In this document: positions 53,370 to 61,235 of the stretch, piece by piece
Position numbering within the stretch: the first letter of the stretch is position 1
Layout: each line of letters begins with the position of its first letter
Assembly (NCBI RefSeq): GCF_014692525.1
Contig: NZ_JACNYL010000001.1
Span: forward strand, 558,001 to 622,000
DNA length: 64,000 nucleotides
Reading direction: 5' to 3'
Source of the DNA: Sphingobacterium chuzhouense
GTDB taxonomy: Bacteria; Bacteroidota; Bacteroidia; Sphingobacteriales; Sphingobacteriaceae
Program-made: the position numbers and the translations under genes
The notes under the pieces: model-generated
Told to the model about the DNA's origin: nothing
Database searches by the model: none
What the model saw: only the letters and a program-made list of their open reading frames with translations

Positions 53370-56300
53370 TTAAAACCCAGCTTTTATCCCTACCTGTATC
53401 GTCCTAAACTGCGGCGCCCTTCCGATATCGATGCCTTGGCTATAGATCGAGCTGTTGGCACTAAATTCCGGATCATACCCTAAGTATCTCGAAACCGTAA
53501 ACAGGTTATTGATCGTCAAGAAAGCATCAAATGATTTCAGAATATCATGATTTACCGGCACTTGGTACCCCACATTGATTGTCCGCAGACGCAGGTAAGA
53601 ACCATCTTCTATCCAGCGATCGGAAAATTCTGCATTGTCAAGCGGATCACCCCAGTTGGCACGAGGTATGTTCGTTTGCTGCCCTTCCTCTTTCCAACGG
53701 TAATTCGCGGCTATGCTCTGGTTGTGATAGCCCGATACGCTTTCCAAACGGTGGCGTGTCGCATTATAGACATCGTTGCCCAGTGAATACGTAAACAGCG
53801 CATGCATTGAAAAACGCTTGTAGCGGAATGTGGTGTGTAATGAACCGAACCAATCCGGATTGGGGTTGCCGATAACTGCCCTATCCTTTTCATCAATGAT
53901 ATTATCACCGTTTTGATCCACAAAATGTACATCTCCTGCTTCAAAAGGCAACAAACTACCATCCGTTAAACGTCTGCTCAAACCGGTGTTCGCGGCATCA
54001 CGTGCGGTTGCGAATACACCGTAGGTCTGTAGACCATAGAATTGGTTTGCTGCGCCGCCTTCCTCCGTAATCATACGCGCACCGTAATACGTTGTTTCAA
54101 ACGGACCGTCCGGTAGTGTTAGCACCTTATTGCGATACGTCGCCAATTGCAGCCCCATATCCCATTTCATATCTGGTTTATTGATCAAACGGCCTGTGAT
54201 GTTCAAATCCAGTCCTTGATTCTGCATCGTAGCACCATTGGTAAACGCCAGATCCATACCTGTTTGCGCCGATAACGCCTGATAGGTAATCACGTCTTTA
54301 AAGCGATGGTTATAGATATCTACCGATACATTTACACGTTCTTTTGCCAATGAAAGATCCAATCCCAGATTTGTTTTGAAAGCGCGTTCCCATTGCAGGG
54401 CGGGATTTCCGATATTGCCCCGGATAAGACCCTGTATGCCTAGAAAATTCTGGGAAATATAATACGTACGCGCAGCATAGTCGCCGATATCGTCATTTCC
54501 GGATAGGCCATACGAAGCACGCAATTTCAGGAGGTTGACAGCGTCTGTACGGAAAAAATCCTCCGCAGAAACTAGCCAGGCAGCATGAAGTGCCGTGTTC
54601 ATAGCAAAGGCGTCCTTACCCAGCTTCAAAGCACCCCGACGGGCTTCATTGCCAAAACGCGAGGAACCGTCCAAGGCCGTATCCCAGCGTAACATATAGC
54701 GTTCCTTATACGCATAGTCGTGCGACATGTAGGTGTTCACCCAGTTCGCATTCCCAAATCCACCACGGATCTGACGCAGCAGGTTGCTTCCGCCCGTTAC
54801 ATTCACATAATTGTCGTTTGCTGTATTAAAAGCCAATCCGTAATCATATTCCGCGTTGCGTTGCTGTATGCGGAAACCGATTCGGTTGCTTAGACGATGA
54901 TCTGCTCCGAAATTATGATGGGCACTAAAGTAGGTATCATTGAACAAACTAAAGAGCTTCCGGTTCTGGACACCGGCTTCGTTCCGTATCGCTGCCGTAG
55001 GCTGGTCTTCGGAAAACACACCCAATTCGGGTATGAAGAAATTCTCACGGCCTTTATCGTATACTAATCCGGCTACGGTACGCAAGGCATAACGTTCATT
55101 AAATTGATAATTGAAATGCAGGTTTCCGACAAAACGGTAACTCTGATTTTGCCCTATCGTGTTCTCGCTCACCAGCACCGCTGGGTTACTCTGATTGAAA
55201 ATATCTATATCAGCAAATACCGGTGACATGTTACCCTGCTCATCAAAACCATAAGGTGCCAAAAAGGGTGATTTAATCAACGCCTGATATAACGGGCTGC
55301 TGTGCGAATCAATCCCTTCGTTTCGTATATCCTGCCGATTGTAGAAAAAAGAAAGGTTACTCTGCATCGTAAACTTTTCAGATAACGTAAGATCCCCGTT
55401 CAATCGCATATTGTATCGCGTCAGATTATCGTATTTTAAAATACCCCGGTCATTCGTATAACCGGCCGACAACGCATACTGCGCAATATTATCTCCCCCC
55501 GCTACTTTCAGATAATAGTTTTGGTTGATACTATGATCCATGACCTCCGATTGCCAGTCGGTTTCATTCATATAGCTATAGCGCTCGGTATTTTCGGCAT
55601 CCAGTTTATAATATGGTAACCGCGCAATAGAATCAGCTCCCAACCCCTGTGTACTCAACAATTCCGACAAGTAGTTTCGATATCCCCTGCTGTCCATCAC
55701 CGGCAGGTTTTTCGGCTTGTTGTTGAAACCGGTCGTTGCCAGGAAATCAATCCGGGTTGCCAACTCCTTCGCACGGGCGGTCGTTATAAAGATGACTCCG
55801 TTACTTCCTTTGGTACCATACAGTGCCGATCCATCTTTTAGCACGGAGATATTATCAATATCTTTCACGTCGATATTTGCTAAGCCCGATTGGCTATAAT
55901 TGGCGACCATCTCCGCACTATAGTCTTCGTCATCGTAAAGAACACCGTCGACGACCAGTAATGGTCTGGATGTGCCGTAAAAAGAATTGATACCGCGGAG
56001 GCTTAGGCTTGCGCCTGTATTGGTTGTTCCCGAATTACGCACCACATTCAACCCTGCGATTTTTCCTTGCAGGAACTGCGTCGTGTTATCATTGGATGTC
56101 GTTTTCCAGCGGTATTTTTCCAAATCCACCGTCTGCACCGCTGCGACCTGTGACAGCACACTTTGTTTTTCGTTAAACAAGATCGCTTCTTGCCGAATCG
56201 GATTATAACCTTCCTCGTGCAACCAGATCTCCAGGTTGGATTCTCCGTTCTTCGTAAACACGATTTTCTCCTGATAACCGGGTGCAGTGACGATTATTTT

Positions 56301-56573
56301 CGCTGTAGGTGCAGGTAATTTGAGGGAAAATGTACCATCATCTTCGGTAATGGCAGCCGAGAATCCGACCACCTGCACGTTGGCACCGACCACCGGCGCA
56401 CCACTGTCCGCTGCCCGAACCGTCCCCGATAAGGTTAACTCTTGGCTAGCACCCATCGTCATTTCCAGTTTTACGGTTGGTACTACCGACGGCGCTGCTT
56501 TCAGCGTTCCCACAGCCATGCAGCTGGCCAACGTAGCACTACCGATGAATATTCTATATATCAATTGCATCAT
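53370..56573 (-). CDS. Divergent SusC-type transporter without canonical EVVVxGYG segment
   Basis: The product is 1067 residues with a signal peptide (MMQLIYRIFIGSATLASCMA) and a carboxypeptidase-regulatory-like domain (about 46-118). The plug contains FLQGKIAGLNVVRNSGTTNT, LRGINSFYGTSRPLLVVDGV and VLKDGSALYGTKGSNGVIFI, and a full barrel ends IQVGIKAGF. Between the regulatory domain and plug the usual EVVVxGYGTQ stretch is replaced by PIRQEAILFNEKQSVLSQ (about 125-142), with no obvious TonB-box-like string. The rest of the SusC plan is intact. It is flanked upstream by a fasciclin gene (9 bp gap) and downstream by its SusD (17 bp). It may have a specialised energising mode or work with the other pair in the operon. 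Confidence 0.93.
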   Translation of the reverse strand: MMQLIYRIFIGSATLASCMAVGTLKAAPSVVPTVKLEMTMGASQELTLSGTVRAADSGAPVVGANVQVVGFSAAITEDDGTFSLKLPAPTAKIIVTAPGYQEKIVFTKNGESNLEIWLHEEGYNPIRQEAILFNEKQSVLSQVAAVQTVDLEKYRWKTTSNDNTTQFLQGKIAGLNVVRNSGTTNTGASLSLRGINSFYGTSRPLLVVDGVLYDDEDYSAEMVANYSQSGLANIDVKDIDNISVLKDGSALYGTKGSNGVIFITTARAKELATRIDFLATTGFNNKPKNLPVMDSRGYRNYLSELLSTQGLGADSIARLPYYKLDAENTERYSYMNETDWQSEVMDHSINQNYYLKVAGGDNIAQYALSAGYTNDRGILKYDNLTRYNMRLNGDLTLSEKFTMQSNLSFFYNRQDIRNEGIDSHSSPLYQALIKSPFLAPYGFDEQGNMSPVFADIDIFNQSNPAVLVSENTIGQNQSYRFVGNLHFNYQFNERYALRTVAGLVYDKGRENFFIPELGVFSEDQPTAAIRNEAGVQNRKLFSLFNDTYFSAHHNFGADHRLSNRIGFRIQQRNAEYDYGLAFNTANDNYVNVTGGSNLLRQIRGGFGNANWVNTYMSHDYAYKERYMLRWDTALDGSSRFGNEARRGALKLGKDAFAMNTALHAAWLVSAEDFFRTDAVNLLKLRASYGLSGNDDIGDYAARTYYISQNFLGIQGLIRGNIGNPALQWERAFKTNLGLDLSLAKERVNVSVDIYNHRFKDVITYQALSAQTGMDLAFTNGATMQNQGLDLNITGRLINKPDMKWDMGLQLATYRNKVLTLPDGPFETTYYGARMITEEGGAANQFYGLQTYGVFATARDAANTGLSRRLTDGSLLPFEAGDVHFVDQNGDNIIDEKDRAVIGNPNPDWFGSLHTTFRYKRFSMHALFTYSLGNDVYNATRHRLESVSGYHNQSIAANYRWKEEGQQTNIPRANWGDPLDNAEFSDRWIEDGSYLRLRTINVGYQVPVNHDILKSFDAFLTINNLFTVSRYLGYDPEFSANSSIYSQGIDIGRAPQFRTIQVGIKAGF

Positions 56574-56582
56574 CTAATTGGT

Positions 56583-58043
56583 TTAGTTGGTTTTTAGTTT
56601 GGGTACAAAGCGTAGATAATCCAGCACCAGCGTGTTATTTCCGTCAGCCGTAGTTGCCGCTGATCGCAATACCGGGACAATCCGGTTGTAGTCTGCCAAG
56701 TTGAACTCCCCCAGATAGACTTCGTTGTAATTATTACGTTCTACATTCGTATACGGAAATTCATAAATTGACTTTCTGACTTCTACATCGGGATCCTCTT
56801 CGCTCGGACGTGTATCAAATTCAAAAATGCCGACCTGCTGCTGGAATACGTTTGTCTGAATATCATTCAAGGCACGCCAATACACATCGTAGGTCGTGCT
56901 GTACATCCGAGAGGTCCGGTATATTATCTGCAGACTAGAAACTTTATGATTTTGCACCATAATATCGGTAAAGAATTCACCGAATGGATCCTTACGGACA
57001 CGGTGAAAGGTTCTGTCCGATACCGATTCAGAAAACCCCCAGGGCTCTTCCCCTTGTACATAGGTATCGATTAGCTTATTGACAACGGGCAACGTCGATC
57101 TGTCCAACACATGTACCCAGCCGTTGCTCAATCGCACGGACTGGCTGATAGCCGATTTATCCACAGGGAATGACACATTTGATGTACTCAGCAGCATAGC
57201 CGGCAGATTATCTCTGCTATACGCCTGTTTAAAAAGCATATCTTTTACAATTTCGTACTGACCAATTGCATAGGAGGAATCGGCATGGTTACGGTAATTT
57301 ACATAGGGTAAAAACTGCTCTACCTCTGCTGTAAAATCTTCATTCTTCAATATAAAATAGGTGAAATGTTGGTTTTCATCCCGTACGTCGCCCACTTCCC
57401 GCAGGAATTCGTTGTTTAGGTAGTAGTCTTCGGGATCTTCGACTGCGGCCGTATCATAGAGGTTGTATTCGTTGAGACTGAGAATAAACGCATTCTGGCG
57501 TTCATCGCTATGCGCGTTCATATATTCCCATAAGCTTTGTCTGGGCGTTAACACGTCTGTAATGATGTGGTACATCCCATCTGTTCCTGCCTGGTTTGAC
57601 TTGCTAAACGCTGCCCCATCGATTTCGCTGTTTACGAAATCCAGGGTCTTCCCACTGAGCATCGTTAGGCGGACGGTATCCGCCGAGGCATTCAAGCGGT
57701 GGGTAGATACGGCAATATGATTTTTCACAAAATTTACCCGAGTTTCCGGATCATCGGACAACCCGGCCAATGCAGCCTGCATCCGGCTATTTTCCGGCGC
57801 AAAGACGGTATACGCATTATTGCCATCCAATATTTCGTCTACACCCGAAGCGCGTAGCAACTTCATAAATTCGCTGGCCTCGGATTCTTGGTCCAAACGT
57901 TCCAACAGCGGTTCGTTCGTTAGCCCCGCGTTATCCCGGGCATGTTCATCCCAGGGATCGGAGCAACCAACTTGTAGTAATAGGATACAGATCAATCCTA
58001 TTACCGGTCTTACTATATGATGTTTCTTCATTATCTTCATCAT
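56583..58043 (-). CDS. Fasciclin-domain lipoprotein
   Basis: The product is 486 residues. The signal MMKIMKKHHIVRPVIGLICI ends in LLLQVGCSD (lipobox about 27). A FAS1 domain follows (about 50-170): FMKLLRASGVDEILDGNNAY, TVFAPENSRMQAALAG, then VNFVKNHIAVSTHRLNA and GMYHIITDVLTP. A second, weaker fasciclin-like stretch is around 180-330 (QNAFILSLNEYNLYDTAAVE, NGWVHVLDRSTLPVV). The remainder is unclassified. FAS1 domains are usually adhesion or binding modules. Here the protein lies between two SusC/SusD pairs, so a surface glycan-binding role is likely. It starts 6 bp after the other fasciclin gene. Confidence 0.88.
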   Translation of the reverse strand: MMKIMKKHHIVRPVIGLICILLLQVGCSDPWDEHARDNAGLTNEPLLERLDQESEASEFMKLLRASGVDEILDGNNAYTVFAPENSRMQAALAGLSDDPETRVNFVKNHIAVSTHRLNASADTVRLTMLSGKTLDFVNSEIDGAAFSKSNQAGTDGMYHIITDVLTPRQSLWEYMNAHSDERQNAFILSLNEYNLYDTAAVEDPEDYYLNNEFLREVGDVRDENQHFTYFILKNEDFTAEVEQFLPYVNYRNHADSSYAIGQYEIVKDMLFKQAYSRDNLPAMLLSTSNVSFPVDKSAISQSVRLSNGWVHVLDRSTLPVVNKLIDTYVQGEEPWGFSESVSDRTFHRVRKDPFGEFFTDIMVQNHKVSSLQIIYRTSRMYSTTYDVYWRALNDIQTNVFQQQVGIFEFDTRPSEEDPDVEVRKSIYEFPYTNVERNNYNEVYLGEFNLADYNRIVPVLRSAATTADGNNTLVLDYLRFVPKLKTN

Positions 58044-58049
58044 TAAGGT

Positions 58050-59702
58050 TTATGGATAAACAGCATTGCCTTGCGTGTCAAACTGCGGATAGATTTGCTC
58101 TTGGTCTATCGGGATAAATTGAATAAAATCTAACCAAAACTGAGCGTTTACATTGGTATTTGTTTCAAAACGTAAAGTATGTCTGTCGGTAACATCAATA
58201 TCCACAATACCCACCATTTTACAATTGTAATTATTGACACCCGAAAGGTTTCCGGCAACATGCTTTTTATAGCCTAATGCTTCTAACTCTCGATCAGGTA
58301 ATGTACGTATCCGATATTCTCCAAGATTGAGTGAGCGCGATAATTTTACGCCATTGAGATAGGTATCAACAGTATTCCCTCCATTTTGACGCCACCCTAC
58401 CCAAACTTTGTATCTGCCCCGCACAACCACAGGGGTTTTAAACTCTATCCATGGAATGACCGCAGTTCTTAACGTAACCTGTAATCTATCTCCATTAACC
58501 GCCCCTTGCATATTTGAAGCCGTTGAAAGTAAATAAGAGATTGTAGTGTTATCTGCCCCTCCCCAGGTTACATCTTTTAAGAATCCTTTCGTAATCCCTG
58601 TCAAATCACTTCTCCCATACACCCCTGCCACACGAAGCTCAGGCTGATCTGCAGGATCCCAGTCCACACGAAAAGGTTGCCGTTGTTTGATATAGATATC
58701 GTCTTTGATATAGTGCAGTACGCCGTTGACCGTCGTGTTATCACTAGCTTCTCGGTCTACTTCAGCCCCTTCTTCTAATTCCCCTAACCATTCCTCTTCG
58801 TTCAATATGATTTTCTCCCGATCCACTTTAACGAGCAATACTTCCCGTGGTACTTGTGTCGTATGCGAACTGGAGAACGCGAGGTCGGATACATATTTCA
58901 AATCCGGCAAGACATGGTACGCGATATGCATATACAAACTATCCTCCGGATTTTTTGGGTTTCCGGTATGATTGTACTTTTCCACTAAATCCTGTATCGT
59001 GTTGAAGCCTCGCTGGGCAAAAGCTGCATTGCTCACCGCCAATACCGAGAAAAACTGTTCCGCTACCCGCTGATTAAGCAAGGCATCCAAACCGGTCAGG
59101 TGCAAAGCTTCGGCAAAAAGACTGAGGTTCGGATCGGCTTCAATTTCCTCCATCACCGTATTAGTAACTTTCGTAAACACCTTATCGACGCCGTGTACCA
59201 CGCCATTGCCGGTGCGGATATTCGGCATAATAATCTTCGATTCCTTGTTGAGAACGAAATAGGATTGTCCATCTATATTTTGCACTGCCGTGGTGATAAA
59301 CATTCCGAAAACCGAGTTACGCTGAATCTTGCCATCCCGAAACTGTCCGGTCGATACCGTATCCTGCACGATGTGCAAGTTCACCAAATCTTTTACGTCC
59401 GCCTCAGCGAGATCGTTCAAGCCACTTTTGCCCTCGCTTTGCAAAAAAGCTTGCATAGCACTGTTGTTCGGAGCAAACACCGTATACGTTCCCCAGGCGT
59501 CCAAATAAGATGCGGCACCTGCCCGTTGAATAGCCTCGGCAAAAAGGCTGTAATCTTCATGTTCCGCTAAAAAGCGGTTGATATTCGGGCTGGTGTCCGT
59601 TGTTTCTGTAAAATTTTCCTTCGTACAGGAAAACAGCATCATAAACAGCCCTATCCACATACACCGGGTAATGCTTGATTTTAATAATGTTTTCATCTTC
59701 AT
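58050..59702 (-). CDS. Fasciclin-domain lipoprotein with two FAS1 repeats
   Basis: About 550 residues from the ATG complementary to 59700-59702; AGGAG lies four bases upstream, an unusually clear ribosome-binding site for this phylum. An ATG at 59726 would overlap SusD. The lipobox is in LFMMLFSCTKEN. FAS1 domain 1 (about 45-155) has AGAASYLDAWGTYTVFAPNN and GNGVVHGVDKVFTK. FAS1 domain 2 (about 165-300) has ALHLTGLDALLNQRVAEQFF and TTVNGVLHYIKDDIYI. A C-terminal beta-sandwich-like region (about 310-550, with RGRYKVWVGWRQNGGN and FWLDFIQFIPID) resembles carbohydrate-binding domains. It follows SusD and precedes the second fasciclin gene, so it probably assists capture of the pectic substrate. 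Confidence 0.88.
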   Translation of the reverse strand: MKMKTLLKSSITRCMWIGLFMMLFSCTKENFTETTDTSPNINRFLAEHEDYSLFAEAIQRAGAASYLDAWGTYTVFAPNNSAMQAFLQSEGKSGLNDLAEADVKDLVNLHIVQDTVSTGQFRDGKIQRNSVFGMFITTAVQNIDGQSYFVLNKESKIIMPNIRTGNGVVHGVDKVFTKVTNTVMEEIEADPNLSLFAEALHLTGLDALLNQRVAEQFFSVLAVSNAAFAQRGFNTIQDLVEKYNHTGNPKNPEDSLYMHIAYHVLPDLKYVSDLAFSSSHTTQVPREVLLVKVDREKIILNEEEWLGELEEGAEVDREASDNTTVNGVLHYIKDDIYIKQRQPFRVDWDPADQPELRVAGVYGRSDLTGITKGFLKDVTWGGADNTTISYLLSTASNMQGAVNGDRLQVTLRTAVIPWIEFKTPVVVRGRYKVWVGWRQNGGNTVDTYLNGVKLSRSLNLGEYRIRTLPDRELEALGYKKHVAGNLSGVNNYNCKMVGIVDIDVTDRHTLRFETNTNVNAQFWLDFIQFIPIDQEQIYPQFDTQGNAVYP

Positions 59703-59715
59703 CGTTCTCCTATTG

Positions 59716-61218
59716 TTAGTTTCCATAAAATGGGTTTTGTTTCAACACACCACCACTACGTTGAATTTCGATGTAGTAAATAGGAAGATAATGGCTATCT
59801 ACATCGCGATATTTACCCAACATGGCCTGTTGTCTGTCAGCAGGTGCATAATTCACAATCATACTGGTAACCAGATCCAATCGTTCGTAGTTATTTCGGC
59901 GGGCATTACGCAATACATCAAACCAACGCTTTCCTTCGTACGCAAATTCCCGGGCACGCTCCTCCACAATAAAGGTCGTGATACCCTGCTGGTCATCGGC
60001 TCCAGGATTCAAATCATTACCCTGCATCGCATTTCCACGCTCCCGGATCGTGTAAATCAAATCTAAGGCCTCTTGACCGCGGTTTAGACCATTTAGTGCT
60101 TCCGCTTTCATCAGCAGCACATCGGCATATCGGTAAACCATCCAATGCGTGTAGGAGTCTTCCAAAAATTTGCTCTGCGTCCGGTTTACACCATGGTATT
60201 TATAAATCATATTGGTGGCGGTAGACAATGCACCGCGGTCGCCCCGCACATCAAAGTTTTCGGGATCCGTCGCATCAAACTGAAACAAACCCTCGTATAC
60301 ATTCTGTCCTGCCGTATAAATGGCATTTAGTCGGAATAAAGCAAAGAAAGGGTTAAGCTGTTGCCTGTCGTATTGCAGTTCAAAAATACCTTCTACCGAA
60401 TTGCCTTGTCCAAACAACTCCGCAAGCCAAGTGGAAGGATCACCCGATACCAATTCAAATACACCGGCATCGATAATTTCATCACAGGCATCCGCCGCCT
60501 TTTGAAACTCGTCCTGCCACAGATATACATCTGCCAACAGCGCATTTACCGTATGACGGGTTATTTTACCCTTATCTGCGGCCGTGCTCCCGAACGTCTC
60601 ACGCACCATCGGTTCGGCGCGGACCAAATCTGCTACCACGGCCTTCAGCACGTCGTTTTGTGATGATTTCGCTATAGACACCAGATCTTCATCCGAAGCG
60701 GTATAGGTTAACTTAATGGGCACATCTCCCCAGATACGAGCCAAATTGAGATACATCCAGGCACGGATAGCCAACGCTTCTCCGACATAGGCGTCCAGGT
60801 CTCTCTGTGTCAATGTGGGATCCAGATCTTTCACCGCCGGCGCATGGTCGATTATGTTGTTGCAATAGTTAATAATCTTATAGAACATTCCCCAGTTACT
60901 AAACGAGTTGGTCGGCAACATATCGGCAAACCGGTATTCCGTATATGCCTGTGGAGCAAACGTACTGATATCGACCATATCGGTACGGATCTCACCGTGC
61001 ATAAAAAGCTCCTGACTTAGGTGTCGATTACCATAGACAGGTGTTATTAAGGAAATATACAATCCATTGACTGCTGCTCGTACCTGTTCCTTCGTTTTCC
61101 AATAGTCTTCGGCCACCACACCATCCTGCGGCTTTAGATCCAGCCATTTATCACAAGAACTGAAACTCAGCAGTGCAAGTGCCAAAGCGGGAATTGATTT
61201 TTTGAATATATGTATCAT
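59716..61218 (-). CDS. SusD/RagB outer-membrane lipoprotein
   Basis: The product is 500 residues. The signal MIHIFKKSIPALALALLSFS leads to SCDKWLDLKPQDGVVAEDYW. Family motifs are KEQVRAAVNGLYISLITPVY, EALAIRAWMYLNLARIWGDV, VEERAREFAYEGKRWFDVLR and the C-terminal YLPIYYIEIQRSGGVLKQNP. It pairs with the SusC 17 bp upstream. Both belong to the pectin-type operon and this pair is followed by the two fasciclin lipoproteins. Confidence 0.95.
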   Translation of the reverse strand: MIHIFKKSIPALALALLSFSSCDKWLDLKPQDGVVAEDYWKTKEQVRAAVNGLYISLITPVYGNRHLSQELFMHGEIRTDMVDISTFAPQAYTEYRFADMLPTNSFSNWGMFYKIINYCNNIIDHAPAVKDLDPTLTQRDLDAYVGEALAIRAWMYLNLARIWGDVPIKLTYTASDEDLVSIAKSSQNDVLKAVVADLVRAEPMVRETFGSTAADKGKITRHTVNALLADVYLWQDEFQKAADACDEIIDAGVFELVSGDPSTWLAELFGQGNSVEGIFELQYDRQQLNPFFALFRLNAIYTAGQNVYEGLFQFDATDPENFDVRGDRGALSTATNMIYKYHGVNRTQSKFLEDSYTHWMVYRYADVLLMKAEALNGLNRGQEALDLIYTIRERGNAMQGNDLNPGADDQQGITTFIVEERAREFAYEGKRWFDVLRNARRNNYERLDLVTSMIVNYAPADRQQAMLGKYRDVDSHYLPIYYIEIQRSGGVLKQNPFYGN

Positions 61219-61235
61219 TACTGTCTTCTTCTAGG

